Of a stretch of 64,000 nt of DNA, positions 36,427 to 48,158 are shown one piece after another. Where the stretch lies: contig NZ_CP021434.1 in assembly GCF_002162355.1 (NCBI RefSeq), positions 1,752,501 to 1,816,500 on the forward strand, in the 5' to 3' direction. This DNA comes from Tumebacillus avium (GTDB lineage: Bacteria; Bacillota; Bacilli; Tumebacillales; Tumebacillaceae). The notes under the pieces are model-generated. The model was given only the letters and a program-made list of their open reading frames with translations, searched no databases and was not told the DNA's origin. The position numbers and the translations under genes are program-made. Within the stretch, counting starts at the first letter, position 1; the number at the start of each line of letters is the position of its first letter.

Positions 36427-37260
36427 ATGGGTATCAAGAAGTACAAACCGACCTCTCCGGGTCGTCGTTTCATGACAGTTCTGACCTATGAAGAGCTGAC
36501 GACCGACAAACCCGAAAAATCCCTTCTGCTGCCGCTGCACAACAAGGGTGGCCGCAACAACACAGGGAGAACCACTGTACGTCACCAGGGCGGCGGCGCG
36601 AAGCGTCAATACCGCATCATCGACTTCAAGCGCAACAAGGATGGCATTCCGGGCCGCGTTGCTACGATCGAATACGATCCGAACCGTACCTCTTTCATCG
36701 CTCTGATCAACTACGTTGACGGCGAGAAGCGTTACATCATCGCTCCGGTTGGCCTGAAAGTCGGCGATATGATCCAGTCCGGCACTGATGTCGACATCAA
36801 AGTCGGCAACGCACTGCCGCTGGCTAACATCCCGGTAGGTACCGTGATCCACAACATCGAGCTGAAAGCTGGCAAGGGCGGCCAAATCGCTCGCGCTGCA
36901 GGCGCTGAAGCTCAATTGCTCGCAAAAGAAGGCGACTACTGCCACGTACGTCTGGCATCCGGCGAAGTTCGCCTGATCCGTTCCGAGTGCAAAGCTACCA
37001 TCGGCCAAGTCGGCAACCTCGACCACGAGCTGGTGAACATCGGTAAAGCAGGCCGCAACCGACACAAGAACATTCGTCCGACTGTCCGCGGTGTTGTTAT
37101 GAACCCGAACGATCACCCGCACGGTGGTGGTGAAGGCCGCGCTCCGATCGGCCGCAAGTCTCCGATGTCCCCGTGGGGCAAACCGACCCTCGGCAAGAAG
37201 ACGCGCAAGAAGAACAAGCAATCTAACAAATATATTGTTCGTTCGCGCAAGAAGAAGTAA
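36427..37260 (+). CDS. rplB: Ribosomal protein uL2
   Basis: 277 residues. Required for subunit joining and close to the peptidyl transferase centre. [19 protein letters not shown] carries the conserved histidine region; the C-terminus is very basic. AGAAGGAGGG precedes the ATG 23 bases after rplW. Confidence 0.98.
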   Translation: MGIKKYKPTSPGRRFMTVLTYEELTTDKPEKSLLLPLHNKGGRNNTGRTTVRHQGGGAKRQYRIIDFKRNKDGIPGRVATIEYDPNRTSFIALINYVDGEKRYIIAPVGLKVGDMIQSGTDVDIKVGNALPLANIPVGTVIHNIELKAGKGGQIARAAGAEAQLLAKEGDYCHVRLASGEVRLIRSECKATIGQVGNLDHELVNIGKAGRNRHKNIRPTVRGVVMNPNDHPHGGGEGRAPIGRKSPMSPWGKPTLGKKTRKKNKQSNKYIVRSRKKK

Positions 37261-37290
37261 TTTAACTGCCTAACGAAGGGAGGTACTAAC

Positions 37291-37569
37291 ATGAGTCGCT
37301 CTCTTAAGAAAGGACCGTTTGTAGACGATCATCTCATGAAGAAAGTTGAAGAGATGAACGCTGCCGGCGATAAGAAGGTTATCAAAACCTGGTCTCGCCG
37401 TTCCACCATCTTCCCGGATTTCATCGGACACACCTTCGCGGTATATGATGGCCGCAAGCACGTTCCGGTGTACGTAACGGAAGATATGGTCGGTCACAAG
37501 CTTGGTGAATTCGCACCGACTCGTTCCTACAAAGGACACGGTGCTGACGAGAAAACATCTCGCCGCTAA
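37291..37569 (+). CDS. rpsS: Ribosomal protein uS19
   Basis: 92 residues. 30S head protein contacting S13 and the A-site tRNA region. Begins [15 protein letters not shown] and has [21 protein letters not shown], both diagnostic. GGGAGGT precedes the start; 30-base gap from rplB. Confidence 0.98.
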   Translation: MSRSLKKGPFVDDHLMKKVEEMNAAGDKKVIKTWSRRSTIFPDFIGHTFAVYDGRKHVPVYVTEDMVGHKLGEFAPTRSYKGHGADEKTSRR

Positions 37570-37601
37570 TATTTTATGATCGGTAGAGAGGAGGTAATAC
37601 A

Positions 37602-37937
37602 ATGCAAACTGCGAAGGCAGTCGCTCGTACCGTGCGTATCGCACCGCGCAAAGTCCGCCTGGTTGTGGACTTGATCCGCGGCAAGAAAGCTTCGGAAGCG
37701 ATCGCGATCCTCAAGCACACTCCGAAAGCTGCATCTCCGGTTGTTGAAAAGGTTCTGAACTCCGCTCTGGCGAATGCAGACCACAACTACAGCCTGGACC
37801 TGGACAGCCTCTATGTTAAAGAAGTATTCGTGGATCAAGGACCGACCCTGAAGCGCTTCCGTCCGCGCGCACAAGGCCGTGCATTCCGTATTCACAAGCG
37901 CACCAGCCACATCACCGTGGTACTCGGTGAAAAGTAG
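37602..37937 (+). CDS. rplV: Ribosomal protein uL22
   Basis: 111 residues. Its beta-hairpin lines the exit tunnel near the L4 loop; [20 protein letters not shown] at the C-terminus covers the macrolide-relevant segment and seems unaltered. The N-terminal [21 protein letters not shown] is typical. AGGAGGT precedes the ATG. Confidence 0.98.
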   Translation: MQTAKAVARTVRIAPRKVRLVVDLIRGKKASEAIAILKHTPKAASPVVEKVLNSALANADHNYSLDLDSLYVKEVFVDQGPTLKRFRPRAQGRAFRIHKRTSHITVVLGEK

Positions 37938-37957
37938 TCAAGAAGGAGGGATAACGG

Positions 37958-38629
37958 ATGGGACAAAAGGTTAACCCCGTAGGCCTTCGCGTTGGTATCA
38001 TTCGCGACTGGGAGTCGAAATGGTTCGCTAACAAGAAGGAATACACCGAACTGCTTCACGAAGATATCAAAGTTCGTGAGTATATCGAGAACCGCCTGAA
38101 AGATGCATCTGTTGCTACGGTAGAAATCGAACGGGCTGCAAACCGTATCAACGTAACCATTCACACTGCGAAGCCGGGTATGGTTATCGGTAAGGGCGGC
38201 GCTGAGGTTGATAACCTGCGCACCGCACTGTCCACCATGACAGGCAAGCGTGTACACATCAACATCGCTGAGATCAAGCATCCGGACATGAATGCTCACC
38301 TGGTTGCTGTAAACATCGCACAACAGCTCGAACGCCGTATCGCGTTCCGCCGTGCAATGAAACAATCGATCCAGCGCACTATGCGCACTGGCGCTAAGGG
38401 TATCAAAGTACAAGTATCCGGTCGTCTTGGCGGCGCTGAGATCGCGCGTACCGAAGGTTACTCCGAAGGTACGGTTCCGCTGCACACTCTGCGCGCTGAC
38501 ATCGACTACGCTCACTACGAAGCTCACACCACTTACGGCCGTATCGGCGTAAAAGTGTGGATCTACCGTGGCGAAGTACTGCCTACCCGCGGCGCAAAGA
38601 AAGTAGCTGCCGAAGAAGGGGGTAAGTAA
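37958..38629 (+). CDS. rpsC: Ribosomal protein uS3
   Basis: 223 residues. Lies at the mRNA entry channel. Contains a type II KH domain with [15 protein letters not shown] (about 70-85) and the C-terminal domain [26 protein letters not shown] precedes the ATG 20 bases after rplV; rplP follows after three bases. Confidence 0.98.
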   Translation: MGQKVNPVGLRVGIIRDWESKWFANKKEYTELLHEDIKVREYIENRLKDASVATVEIERAANRINVTIHTAKPGMVIGKGGAEVDNLRTALSTMTGKRVHINIAEIKHPDMNAHLVAVNIAQQLERRIAFRRAMKQSIQRTMRTGAKGIKVQVSGRLGGAEIARTEGYSEGTVPLHTLRADIDYAHYEAHTTYGRIGVKVWIYRGEVLPTRGAKKVAAEEGGK

Positions 38630-38632
38630 GAC

Positions 38633-39067
38633 ATGTTGTTGCCAAAGCGCGTCAAGCATCGTAAAGAGCATCGCGGCCGCATGGCTGGTCGCACCAAAGG
38701 CGGCGAGTCTGTAGCATTTGGTGAATACGGTCTGCAAGCTCTCGAACCGGCTTGGATCACCAACCGTCAAATCGAGGCTGCCCGTATCGCGATGACCCGT
38801 TACATCAAACGTGGCGGTAAAGTATGGATCAAGATCTTCCCGAGCAAGCCTGTTACTGCTAAGCCGGCTGAAACCCGTATGGGTGCTGGTAAAGGTTCGC
38901 CGGAAAAATGGGTAGCGGTTGTTAAACCGGGTCGCGTCATGTTCGAACTTGCTGGCGTTCCGGAAGAGACTGCACGCGAAGCGATGCGTCTCGCAATGCA
39001 CAAACTGCCGATCAAGTGCAAGTTTGTAAAACGCGAAGAAGTGGGTGGTGAGGCAGATGAAAGTTAA
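38633..39067 (+). CDS. rplP: Ribosomal protein uL16
   Basis: 144 residues. Late-assembling 50S protein beside the A site. [17 protein letters not shown] start and [22 protein letters not shown] identify it. Starts three bases after rpsC and overlaps the beginning of rpmC by 11 bases, so the three are probably coupled. Confidence 0.98.
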   Translation: MLLPKRVKHRKEHRGRMAGRTKGGESVAFGEYGLQALEPAWITNRQIEAARIAMTRYIKRGGKVWIKIFPSKPVTAKPAETRMGAGKGSPEKWVAVVKPGRVMFELAGVPEETAREAMRLAMHKLPIKCKFVKREEVGGEADES

Positions 39068-39254
39068 AGACATCCGTAACTTGTCCACCGTTGAGATTGA
39101 AACTAAAGTCAACGACCTGAAAGACGAGCTGTTCAACCTGCGTTTCCAACTGGCAACCGGTCAGCTCGACAACCCGATGCGCATTCGTGAAGTGCGCAAG
39201 GATATCGCACGTGCCAAAACGATCCTCAGAGAGCGCGAACTGGGAATCGGCTAA
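39057..39254 (+). CDS. rpmC: Ribosomal protein uL29
   Basis: 65 residues, two-helix protein near the tunnel exit. [15 protein letters not shown] start and [20 protein letters not shown] are diagnostic. ATG 39057 lies inside rplP after a GGTGAGG SD; an in-frame GTG 12 bases earlier is less likely. Confidence 0.96.
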   Translation: MKVKDIRNLSTVEIETKVNDLKDELFNLRFQLATGQLDNPMRIREVRKDIARAKTILRERELGIG

Positions 39255-39281
39255 TCTCTCCGCTAGAAAGGAGGACTAAGG

Positions 39282-39545
39282 ATGAGCGAACGTAACTACC
39301 GCAAAGTCCGCACCGGCAAAGTCGTATCCGACAAAATGGATAAGACGATTGTTGTCGCTGTTGAAGAACAGAAGAAGCACCCGCTCTACGGGAAGCTTGT
39401 TCTCGTAACGACTAAGTTCAAAGCGCACGATGAAAACAACACTGCAAAGGTTGGCGACATCGTGAAAATCATGGAAACCCGTCCGCTGTCGAAAGATAAG
39501 CGCTGGCGTCTTGTTGAAGTGGTAGAGGAAGCAGTTATCCTCTAA
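39282..39545 (+). CDS. rpsQ: Ribosomal protein uS17
   Basis: 87 residues. OB-fold primary binder of 16S r[25 protein letters not shown] and [16 protein letters not shown] are hallmark segments. AAAGGAGG precedes the ATG. Confidence 0.97.
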   Translation: MSERNYRKVRTGKVVSDKMDKTIVVAVEEQKKHPLYGKLVLVTTKFKAHDENNTAKVGDIVKIMETRPLSKDKRWRLVEVVEEAVIL

Positions 39546-39589
39546 TCGGAACCTAGAGTCTATGACTCACTTGGAAGGAGGTCCCTGGC

Positions 39590-39958
39590 ATGATTCAACC
39601 GCAATCCCGTCTTGCTGTAGCAGACAACTCTGGTGCTAAGGAAATCATGTGCTTCCGCGTTCTTGGTGGCTCGAACCGTAAATCCGCTAACATCGGCGAC
39701 ATTATCGTTGCTTCTGTGAAAAGCGCAACACCCGGTGGCGTTGTCAAGAAGGGTGATGTAGTTAAGGCGGTTATCGTTCGTACGAAGACCGGCGCTCGTC
39801 GTAAAGACGGCACCTACATCAAGTTTGATGAAAACGCAGCTGTCATCATCAAGGAAGACAAGTCTCCGCGCGGCACCCGTATCTTCGGGCCGGTAGCTCG
39901 TGAACTGCGTGAGAAAGACTTCATGAAGATCATCTCTCTGGCACCTGAAGTGCTGTAA
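39590..39958 (+). CDS. rplN: Ribosomal protein uL14
   Basis: 122 residues, usual length. 50S protein at the subunit interface and the docking site of silencing factor Rsf[19 protein letters not shown] start and the [10 protein letters not shown] block identify it. A GAGTC/GACTC hairpin (39556-39568) lies just before its SD GGAAGGAGG. Confidence 0.98.
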   Translation: MIQPQSRLAVADNSGAKEIMCFRVLGGSNRKSANIGDIIVASVKSATPGGVVKKGDVVKAVIVRTKTGARRKDGTYIKFDENAAVIIKEDKSPRGTRIFGPVARELREKDFMKIISLAPEVL

Positions 39959-39970
39959 TCGATATAAGTT

Positions 39971-39996
39971 TCAGGTAGTAACACCTGAGGAGGTGT
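39971..39996 (+). promoter_or_regulatory. Alternative hairpins at the rplX ribosome binding site
   Basis: TCAGGT (39971-39976)/ACCTGA (39983-39988) ends directly at the SD GGAGGTG, leaving it free. Alternatively ACACCT (39981-39986) pairs with AGGTGT (39991-39996) across a GAGG loop, burying the SD. Both use bases 39983-39986, so they exclude each other. Confidence 0.5.
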
Positions 39997-40001
39997 AACA
40001 A

Positions 40002-40331
40002 GTGGCTAAAGCTAAACTTCATGTGAAGAAAGGCGACCAAGTTGTCGTTCTCACTGGCAAGGATAAAGGCAAGAAGGGTCGCATCTTGGAAGCATACCCG
40101 TCCGAGCAGCGCGTTTTGATCGAAGGCGTGAACATCGTTAAGCGTCACACCAAGCCGAACGCGACCAACCAGCAAGGCGGTATCATCGAAAAAGAAGCGC
40201 CGATCCACGTTTCGAACGTAGCGATCGTTGACCCGAAAACCGGCGGTGCTACTCGGATCGGTAAAAAGATTCTGAACGACGGCACTAAGGTTCGTTACGC
40301 AAAGAAATCTGGCGAAACTCTCGACAAGTAG
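40002..40331 (+). CDS. rplX: Ribosomal protein uL24
   Basis: 109 residues. Assembly initiator of the 50S subunit; its KOW motif is [18 protein letters not shown] near the N-terminus. GTG start 40002 after GGAGGTG, which can be hidden by an RNA hairpin (listed separately), suggesting translational control. Confidence 0.97.
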   Translation: MAKAKLHVKKGDQVVVLTGKDKGKKGRILEAYPSEQRVLIEGVNIVKRHTKPNATNQQGGIIEKEAPIHVSNVAIVDPKTGGATRIGKKILNDGTKVRYAKKSGETLDK

Positions 40332-40358
40332 TCAGGTCAAGAAAGGAGGTAACCTATC

Positions 40359-40901
40359 GTGGCTCGTTTGCAAGAGTTTTACAATGCAGAAGTTCTTCCT
40401 GCTCTGATGAGCAAGTTCGAATATAAGTCTGTTATGCAAGCTCCGAAGCTCGAAAAGATCGTAATCAACATGGGTCTTGGCGAAGCGGTTGCTAACGCTA
40501 AAGTTCTGGATGCAGCTGTTGCTGATCTGGAAACGATCTCCGGTCAAAAGCCGGTTATCACCAAAGCGAAGAAGTCCATCGCAGGCTTCAAAATTCGTGA
40601 AGGCATGCCGATCGGTGCAAAAGTCACCCTGCGCGGTGAGCGTATGTACCATTTCCTCGACAAGCTCTTCAACGTGGCTCTGCCGCGTGTACGCGACTTC
40701 CGCGGTATCTCCCCGAAAGCGTTCGACGGCCGTGGTAACTACACCCTCGGTCTGAAAGAACAGCTGCTCTTCCCGGAGATCGAGTACGAGAAGGTCGACA
40801 AAATGCTGGGTATGGACATCGTGTTCGTAACCACTGCGAAGACCGACGAAGAAGGCCGTGAATTCCTGCGTCTCATGGGCGCACCGTTCCGTCAAGCATA
40901 A
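40359..40901 (+). CDS. rplE: Ribosomal protein uL5
   Basis: 180 residues. Binds 5S rRNA with L18 and contacts the P-site t[20 protein letters not shown] and [21 protein letters not shown] are diagnostic. GTG start eight bases after AAAGGAGGT. Confidence 0.97.
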   Translation: MARLQEFYNAEVLPALMSKFEYKSVMQAPKLEKIVINMGLGEAVANAKVLDAAVADLETISGQKPVITKAKKSIAGFKIREGMPIGAKVTLRGERMYHFLDKLFNVALPRVRDFRGISPKAFDGRGNYTLGLKEQLLFPEIEYEKVDKMLGMDIVFVTTAKTDEEGREFLRLMGAPFRQA

Positions 40902-40925
40902 AAAATTCCGCAAATTTTAGGAGGT
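40902..40925 (+). promoter_or_regulatory. Hairpin abutting the rpsN Shine-Dalgarno
   Basis: AAAATT (40902-40907), loop CCGCA, AATTTT (40913-40918), then immediately AGGAGGT (40919-40925). Weak AU stem; it may tune access to the SD. Confidence 0.4.
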
Positions 40926-40932
40926 ATGGACA

Positions 40933-41118
40933 GTGGCTCGTAAGGCTATGGTCGTTAAACAGCAACGTACGCCGAAGTTCAGCACCCGCGCATACACCCG
41001 TTGCCGTGTGTGCGGACGTCCGCACTCGGTTTTGCGGAAGTTCGGCATCTGCCGTATTTGCTTCCGTGAACTGGCGTACAAAGGTCAACTCCCTGGCGTG
41101 AAGAAAGCCAGCTGGTAA
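40933..41118 (+). CDS. rpsN: Ribosomal protein uS14, zinc-binding type Z
   Basis: 61 residues. Short zinc form with CRVC (24-27) and CRIC (40-43), in contrast to the long zinc-free S14. 30S head protein. GTG start after AGGAGGT, with a small AT-rich hairpin directly before the SD. Confidence 0.97.
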   Translation: MARKAMVVKQQRTPKFSTRAYTRCRVCGRPHSVLRKFGICRICFRELAYKGQLPGVKKASW

Positions 41119-41152
41119 TAGATAAAGCGATTAGGGAAGGAGGTTTTTACAC

Positions 41153-41551
41153 ATGGTGATGACTGATCCGATCGCAGATATGCTGACTCGTATCCGGAAC
41201 GCGAACATGGTTGGTCACGAGAAAGTTGAAATCCCGGGCTCCAACCTGAAGAAGGCTGTAGCTGAAATCCTCAAGAGCGAAGGTTTCATCCGTGACGCTG
41301 AATTCATTCCGGACAACAAGCAAGGGATCATCCGCGTGTTCCTCAAGTACGGTGCAAACAACGAGCGTGTTATCACTGGCTTGAAGCGCATTTCCAAGCC
41401 GGGCCTGCGCGTATACGCAAAGTCGACTGAAATCCCGCGTGTTCTTGGTGGTCTGGGTATCGCAATCCTCTCCACTTCGAACGGCCTGATGACAGATAAA
41501 GAGGCTCGCCGCAACCAAGTTGGCGGCGAAGTACTCTGCTACGTTTGGTAA
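41153..41551 (+). CDS. rpsH: Ribosomal protein uS8
   Basis: 132 residues. Key binder of the 16S central domain and, in several bacteria, repressor of the spc operon. [18 protein letters not shown] start and [20 protein letters not shown] end are diagnostic. AAGGAGG lies nine bases before ATG 41153. Confidence 0.97.
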   Translation: MVMTDPIADMLTRIRNANMVGHEKVEIPGSNLKKAVAEILKSEGFIRDAEFIPDNKQGIIRVFLKYGANNERVITGLKRISKPGLRVYAKSTEIPRVLGGLGIAILSTSNGLMTDKEARRNQVGGEVLCYVW

Positions 41552-41582
41552 TAAAAGCTTCTTACGATTGGAGGTGTAACTT

Positions 41583-42122
41583 GTGTCTCGTATCGGTAGA
41601 AAAGTAATCGAGTTGCCGGCTGGCGTTGAGGTAACTCAAAACGGCGCTTCCGTGACCGTTAAAGGTCCGAAAGGCACCCTGACCCGTGAATTCCATAAGG
41701 ACATGGCGATCAAGGTAGAAGGCACTCAGGTGGTTGTCGAACGTCCGTCCGACAACAAGCTGCACCGCTCTCTGCACGGCACCACCCGTTCCGTCCTCAA
41801 CAACATGGTAGAGGGCGTATCCAAGGGCTTCGAGAAGAACCTCGAACTCGTGGGCGTTGGTTACCGTGCTGCGAAAGCGGGCGATAAAGTAACTCTTTCC
41901 CTCGGTTTCTCCCACCCGGTTGAAATCGTTCCGGAAGAAGGCATCGAAATCGATGTTCCGGCAGCTACCAAGCTGACCATCAAGGGCATCAACAAGGAAC
42001 GCGTTGGCCAAGTGGCTGCACAGATCCGTTCCCTGCGCGAACCGGAGCCGTACAAAGGCAAAGGTATCAAGTACGAAAACGAAGTCGTCCGCCGCAAGGT
42101 TGGTAAGACTGGTAAGAAATAG
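41583..42122 (+). CDS. rplF: Ribosomal protein uL6
   Basis: 179 residues, two similar domains; binds the sarcin-ricin loop region. [17 protein letters not shown] start and [21 protein letters not shown] end are typical. GTG start after GGAGGTG; the 15 bases around this SD are identical to those before rpmJ. Confidence 0.97.
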   Translation: MSRIGRKVIELPAGVEVTQNGASVTVKGPKGTLTREFHKDMAIKVEGTQVVVERPSDNKLHRSLHGTTRSVLNNMVEGVSKGFEKNLELVGVGYRAAKAGDKVTLSLGFSHPVEIVPEEGIEIDVPAATKLTIKGINKERVGQVAAQIRSLREPEPYKGKGIKYENEVVRRKVGKTGKK

Positions 42123-42132
42123 TAGCATGAGA

Positions 42133-42156
42133 CATGCAATCCTTGCATGAAGGGAG
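42133..42156 (+). promoter_or_regulatory. Hairpin abutting the rplR Shine-Dalgarno
   Basis: CATGCAA (42133-42139), loop TCC, TTGCATG (42143-42149), then directly AAGGGAG (42150-42156). Confidence 0.45.
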
Positions 42157-42165
42157 TGAAACTCG

Positions 42166-42534
42166 ATGATCACCAAAGGTGACAAGAATAAAGCTCGTAA
42201 GCGCCGTCACTTCCGCGTACGCCGTAAGGTAGCGGGTACCGCTCTGCGCCCGCGTCTGAACGTATTCCGTTCCACCAAGCACATCTACGCACAAGTAATC
42301 GACGATGCTACCGGTGTAACTCTCGTTTCCGCTTCGACCGTTGACCCGGCTCTGAAAGGCCAAGTTGGCCACGGCGGCAACGTTGAAGCTGCTGCGAAAG
42401 TCGGCGAACTCGTTGCGAAGCGCGCGATTGAAAAAGGTATCACCAACGTCGTATTCGACCGTGGCGGATACCTGTACCATGGCCGCATTGCAGCTCTGGC
42501 TGCAGCTGCTCGTGAAGCAGGCCTCGAATTCTAA
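42166..42534 (+). CDS. rplR: Ribosomal protein uL18
   Basis: 122 residues. 5S rRNA-binding protein. [22 protein letters not shown] start and [21 protein letters not shown] end identify it. The SD AAGGGAG follows a 7-bp hairpin without a gap. Confidence 0.97.
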   Translation: MITKGDKNKARKRRHFRVRRKVAGTALRPRLNVFRSTKHIYAQVIDDATGVTLVSASTVDPALKGQVGHGGNVEAAAKVGELVAKRAIEKGITNVVFDRGGYLYHGRIAALAAAAREAGLEF

Positions 42535-42563
42535 TCATCTTGTAAAGAAGGAGGGAAACCTTA

Positions 42564-43061
42564 ATGCGTATCGATCCGAACCAACTCGAACTGTCTGAGA
42601 AAGTCGTCGCAATCAACCGTGTTGCGAAGGTCGTAAAAGGCGGTCGACGTTTCAGCTTCTCCGCTCTCGTTATCGTAGGCGATGGCAACGGTCACGTCGG
42701 CGCAGGTCTCGGCAAAGCTGCTGAGGTGCCGGACGCTATCCGTAAAGGCATCGACGATGCGAAGAAAAACCTCGTCTACGTTCCGCTCGTAGGCACCACC
42801 GTGCCGCACGACATCCTGGGACGCTTCGGCGCTGGTAAAGTTCTGATCAAGCCGGCGAAAGAAGGTACCGGTGTAATCGCGGGCGGTCCGGCTCGCGCGG
42901 TCCTCGAACTTGCAGGCGTTAAAGACATCGTTACCAAATCTCTCGGTTCTTCCAACTCCATGAACATGGTCAACGCAACCCTCGACGGTCTGAAGCGCCT
43001 CAAGCGCCCGGAAGACGTTGCGAAGCTGCGTGGCAAGTCCTTGGAAGAAATTCAGGGTTAA
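42564..43061 (+). CDS. rpsE: Ribosomal protein uS5
   Basis: 165 residues. Near the mRNA entry and accuracy centre. [19 protein letters not shown] covers the spectinomycin-contact loop, which appears normal; [19 protein letters not shown] follows. GAAGGAGGG precedes the ATG. Confidence 0.98.
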   Translation: MRIDPNQLELSEKVVAINRVAKVVKGGRRFSFSALVIVGDGNGHVGAGLGKAAEVPDAIRKGIDDAKKNLVYVPLVGTTVPHDILGRFGAGKVLIKPAKEGTGVIAGGPARAVLELAGVKDIVTKSLGSSNSMNMVNATLDGLKRLKRPEDVAKLRGKSLEEIQG

Positions 43062-43076
43062 GGAGGGGATATCACA

Positions 43077-43259
43077 ATGGCAAAGTTGGAAATCACCCTC
43101 AAGAAAAGCCCGATCGGGCGTCCTGAAGACCAGAAAGTTACCGTGACTACCCTGGGCCTGCGCAAGCTGAACCAGACGGTTGTTCACAACGACACTCCGC
43201 AAATCCGCGGTATGGTCAACAAAGTTCAACACCTCGTTGAATACAAAGTAATCGACTAA
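43077..43259 (+). CDS. rpmD: Ribosomal protein uL30
   Basis: 60 residues, typical of bacteria that keep L30. [21 protein letters not shown] and [17 protein letters not shown] are diagnostic. Fifteen bases after rpsE with AAGGAGGGG as SD. Confidence 0.96.
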   Translation: MAKLEITLKKSPIGRPEDQKVTVTTLGLRKLNQTVVHNDTPQIRGMVNKVQHLVEYKVID

Positions 43260-43292
43260 TCAAGCATCAAAATATAGAGGAGGTGCATCGGG

Positions 43293-43736
43293 ATGAAATT
43301 GCATGAGCTCCAACCGGCTGAAGGTTCGAAGCACGTTCGCAAGCGCAAGGGCCGCGGGATCGGTACCGGCAACGGCAAGACTGCCGGCCGTGGTCACAAA
43401 GGTCAAAACGCTCGCTCCGGCGGTGGCGTTCGTCTGGGCTTCGAGGGCGGTCAGACTCCTCTGTTCCGTCGTCTGCCGAAGCGCGGCTTCAACAACTCGG
43501 TATTCGCTACCGTGTTTGCTGAAGTGAACGTTGCGAAGCTGAACAAGTTCGAAGCTGGCACTGTTGTAACCCCTGGACTGCTGAAAGAGGCGGGTATCGT
43601 TAAGAACCTGCACGACGGCGTTAAGATCCTGGGTAACGGCGAAATTACCGTAGCTCTTACTGTACAAGCGCAGGCTTTCTCCAAGTCTGCTATCGAGAAA
43701 ATCGAAGCTGCTGGCGGTAAGGCTGAGGTGATCTAA
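43293..43736 (+). CDS. rplO: Ribosomal protein uL15
   Basis: 147 residues. Late 50S assembly protein with a Gly/Lys-rich extended N-terminus ([20 protein letters not shown]). Stop codon overlaps the secY start (TAATG), so production of the translocon subunit is coupled to ribosomal protein synthesis. Confidence 0.97.
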   Translation: MKLHELQPAEGSKHVRKRKGRGIGTGNGKTAGRGHKGQNARSGGGVRLGFEGGQTPLFRRLPKRGFNNSVFATVFAEVNVAKLNKFEAGTVVTPGLLKEAGIVKNLHDGVKILGNGEITVALTVQAQAFSKSAIEKIEAAGGKAEVI

Positions 43737-45019
43737 TGTTTACGACGATCGCGAACATCTGGAAAGTGTCCGATCTGCGTAATCGAATTTTGTTCACCCT
43801 GCTCATGATTCTGGTATTCAGGATCGGGAGTTTTATCCCGGTCCCGAATGTCAACGCAAAAGCACTCGCAGAGATCGGGGAAAACCCGATCTTCGGGATG
43901 CTTAACACGTTCTCGGGCGGTGCGCTCCAGAACTTCTCCATCTTCGCAATGTCGATCACCCCGTACATCACGGCGTCGATCATTGTCCAGCTCCTCGGCA
44001 TGGGCGTGCTCAAGAAGTTCGAGGAATGGCAAAAAGAAGGGGAAGCCGGACGCAAAAAGTTGGCACAGATTACGCGATACGGTACAATCGTACTGGGTAT
44101 GATCCAGGCTTTCGGCCTGTCCGTAACCTTTAACAACCAGCTTCCGGGACTTATCACCGATACAAGCTGGACGGGGTACGCGCTTATCACGCTTACGCTG
44201 ACAGCCGGTACGGCGTTCCTGATGTGGCTCGGTGAGCAAATCACTGAGAAGGGCATCGGCAACGGGATCTCGATCCTCATCTTTGCGGGTATTATCGCAG
44301 GGGTAGAGCGCGGGGCCCGCACGATTTACGAGACTTGGTTCTATAACCAGGAACAGCTCGGCATGAGCTTCGTAAAACTCGGGGTGCTGCTCGTCGGCAT
44401 CGTGCTGCTCATCGCAGCGATCGTGTTCGTACAACAAGGTGTGCGCCGGATTCCGGTGCAGTATGCGAAGCGTGTTGTTGGGCGTAAAACGATTGGTGGG
44501 CAATCCACTCATATCCCGCTCAAGGTTAACGCTGCAGGGGTTATTCCGGTGATTTTCGCATCGTCCCTGCTGATGTTCCCTGTCACGGTCGCACAATTCC
44601 TTCCGTCTAATACTGTGACGGACTGGATTCAATCACGGCTTGCTTTCGGGCAACCGTTGTACGTTGCTTTTGAAGTGATTCTGATCATTTTCTTCACTTA
44701 CTTCTACACGTTTGTACAGATCAACCCTGTGCAGCTGTCGGATGGCATGAAGAAAAATGGCGGCTTCATCCCGGGTATCCGCCCAGGCAAGCCGACCGAG
44801 CTGTTCATCACTCGGGTTATGAATCGCATCACTCTTTCCGGCGCACTCTTCCTCGCTGCCATCTCCGCGATGCCAGTCGTGTTTATGGGTGCAACGGGCT
44901 TGAATCTGTTTTTCGGCGGCACTGGTCTTCTCATCGTCGTCGGGGTTGCTCTTGAAACCATGAAACAAGTTGAAAGCCAGCTCCTGCAACGCCACTACAA
45001 AGGATTTATCCGCAAGTAG
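43736..45019 (+). CDS. secY: Preprotein translocase subunit SecY
   Basis: 427 residues with ten membrane spans. Central pore of the Sec channel with SecE (encoded in this window). The lateral-gate and plug regions begin with the cluster GMLNTFSGGALQNFSIFAMSI; cytosolic loops have basic clusters such as YAKRVVGRKTIGGQSTHIPLK-like sequence near 245. Starts on the last base of the rplO stop. Confidence 0.97.
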   Translation: MFTTIANIWKVSDLRNRILFTLLMILVFRIGSFIPVPNVNAKALAEIGENPIFGMLNTFSGGALQNFSIFAMSITPYITASIIVQLLGMGVLKKFEEWQKEGEAGRKKLAQITRYGTIVLGMIQAFGLSVTFNNQLPGLITDTSWTGYALITLTLTAGTAFLMWLGEQITEKGIGNGISILIFAGIIAGVERGARTIYETWFYNQEQLGMSFVKLGVLLVGIVLLIAAIVFVQQGVRRIPVQYAKRVVGRKTIGGQSTHIPLKVNAAGVIPVIFASSLLMFPVTVAQFLPSNTVTDWIQSRLAFGQPLYVAFEVILIIFFTYFYTFVQINPVQLSDGMKKNGGFIPGIRPGKPTELFITRVMNRITLSGALFLAAISAMPVVFMGATGLNLFFGGTGLLIVVGVALETMKQVESQLLQRHYKGFIRK

Positions 45020-45071
45020 TGGAAGAGAGGGCATGGCCCGAAACCAGAAGTCTTTGACAATGGAGGGATGA

Positions 45072-46468
<1,397 letters not shown>

Positions 46469-46478
46469 GGTGAACAGG

Positions 46479-46797
46479 ATGCTTCATCCGATGCGTCCCC
46501 ATCTTGGGCAGATCGTCTTGGTGACCCAAGGCAAAGAAACAGGTAACTACGCGGTCATTGTAGGGATTCCAGGTCCGAAGACCGTTTTGCTGGCGGACGG
46601 CGCGAAGCGTAAAAGCGACGCACCCAAGCGCAAGAATCTCGCGCATATCCAGCTGCTTCCTCATCGCGATGAAGTGTTGACTGCCGAGCTTGAGCAAAAA
46701 GGTCAGGTGCAAAATGCGTTGTTGCGCGGTTGCCTGAACCGATTCAAACGATCGTTTGTACAGAGTAATGATGAAGCGAAGAGAGGAAGTGACCTCA

Positions 46798-46811
<14 letters not shown>
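46479..46811 (+). CDS. KOW domain RNA-binding protein (ribosomal L14e-like)
   Basis: 110 residues. The N-terminal half ([24 protein letters not shown]) is a KOW/L14e-like fold followed by a basic segment [21 protein letters not shown]; the C-terminal third is variable. Such proteins occur between map and infA in many Bacillales, but their job is not established; RNA or ribosome binding is inferred. ATG 46479 follows AAGGTGA by five bases; GTG 46470 is in frame but closer to no SD. Overlaps infA by 14 bases. Confidence 0.85.
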
Positions 46812-47155
<344 letters not shown>

Positions 47156-47170
47156 GTTTCAACAGAGCGT

Positions 47171-47202
47171 AGAGCGGCTGCCCCGTTCCGCTCTGACGGA
47201 AC
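47171..47202 (+). promoter_or_regulatory. Mutually exclusive hairpins between rpmJ and rpsM
   Basis: AGAGCGG (47171-47177) can pair with CCGCTCT (47188-47194), or GTTCCG (47185-47190) can pair with CGGAAC (47197-47202). CCG at 47188-47190 is used in both, so only one forms. The two may be an attenuation or processing element before the alpha-operon genes. Confidence 0.5.
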
Positions 47203-47274
47203 TTCGGGAACTGCGCTGCTGTTGTTTCCTATAAACTAAGCACATCAATGATCACTTGGGAGGTGTACACGCAC

Positions 47275-47643
47275 ATGGCACGTATTGCAGGTATCGATAT
47301 CCCGCGCGACAAGCGCGTGGAAATCAGCTTGACCTACATCTTCGGTATCGGCCGTAAGACCGCGAACAAGGTCCTCGAAGCTACCGGCGTTAACAAAGAC
47401 GCTCGCGTAAAGGATCTGACTGAAGATGAGATCAACAAGCTCCGTGAATTTATCGACAAGAACGTTAAAGTTGAAGGTGACCTCCGTCGCGACATCGCTT
47501 TGAACATCAAGCGCCTGATCGAGATCGGTTCCTACCGTGGGATCCGTCATCGCCGCGGTCTTCCGGTTCGCGGTCAACGCACGAAGACCAACGCTCGCAC
47601 GCGTAAAGGTCCTCGCCGCACTGTAGCAGGCAAGAAAAAATAA
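47275..47643 (+). CDS. rpsM: Ribosomal protein uS13
   Basis: 122 residues. 30S head protein at the subunit bridge and P site. [30 protein letters not shown] start and [19 protein letters not shown] end identify it. ATG 47275 is nine bases after GGGAGGTG. Confidence 0.98.
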   Translation: MARIAGIDIPRDKRVEISLTYIFGIGRKTANKVLEATGVNKDARVKDLTEDEINKLREFIDKNVKVEGDLRRDIALNIKRLIEIGSYRGIRHRRGLPVRGQRTKTNARTRKGPRRTVAGKKK

Positions 47644-47662
47644 TAAGGGGGGAAACTGACAC

Positions 47663-48073
47663 ATGGCAAAAGTTAAAGGACGCGGTAAAGGTGCTACCAC
47701 CCGTACCAAACGTCGTGACCGTAAGAACGTTGAAGTTGGCGTAGCTCACATCAAGTCGACTTTCAACAACACGATCGTTACCATCACCGATATTCAAGGC
47801 AACGCGATCTCCTGGGCTACTGCCGGCGGCCAAGGCTTCAAAGGCTCCCGTAAGTCGACCCCGTTCGCAGCTCAAATGGCAGCTGAGTCTGCTGCTAAAG
47901 TTGCGATGGAGCATGGCATGAAATCCTTGGAAGTCTTCGTAAAAGGTCCGGGCGCTGGTCGTGAAGCAGCGATTCGTTCCCTGCAAGCTGCAGGCCTCGA
48001 AGTTTCCATGATCAAAGACGTCACTCCGATCCCGCACAACGGTTGCCGTCCGCCGAAGCGCCGCCGCGTATAA
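47663..48073 (+). CDS. rpsK: Ribosomal protein uS11
   Basis: 136 residues, slightly longer at the basic N-terminus than the usual 129-131. 30S platform protein. [18 protein letters not shown] and [15 protein letters not shown] are hallmark segments. AAGGGGGGAA serves as SD. Confidence 0.97.
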   Translation: MAKVKGRGKGATTRTKRRDRKNVEVGVAHIKSTFNNTIVTITDIQGNAISWATAGGQGFKGSRKSTPFAAQMAAESAAKVAMEHGMKSLEVFVKGPGAGREAAIRSLQAAGLEVSMIKDVTPIPHNGCRPPKRRRV

Positions 48074-48158
48074 CGTTGGCGCTTCTCTTCTGTGTGTAAG
48101 TAGACACGGAAACTTATAGCAAGAGAGTATGATTCTAACAGGAGGTGTCAATACTAGA

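Noticed and set aside
48074..48158. S4 leader RNA before rpsD
   Set aside because: Only a weak GTGT/ACAC hairpin is seen in the 85-base gap; the known S4 leader fold could not be recognised.
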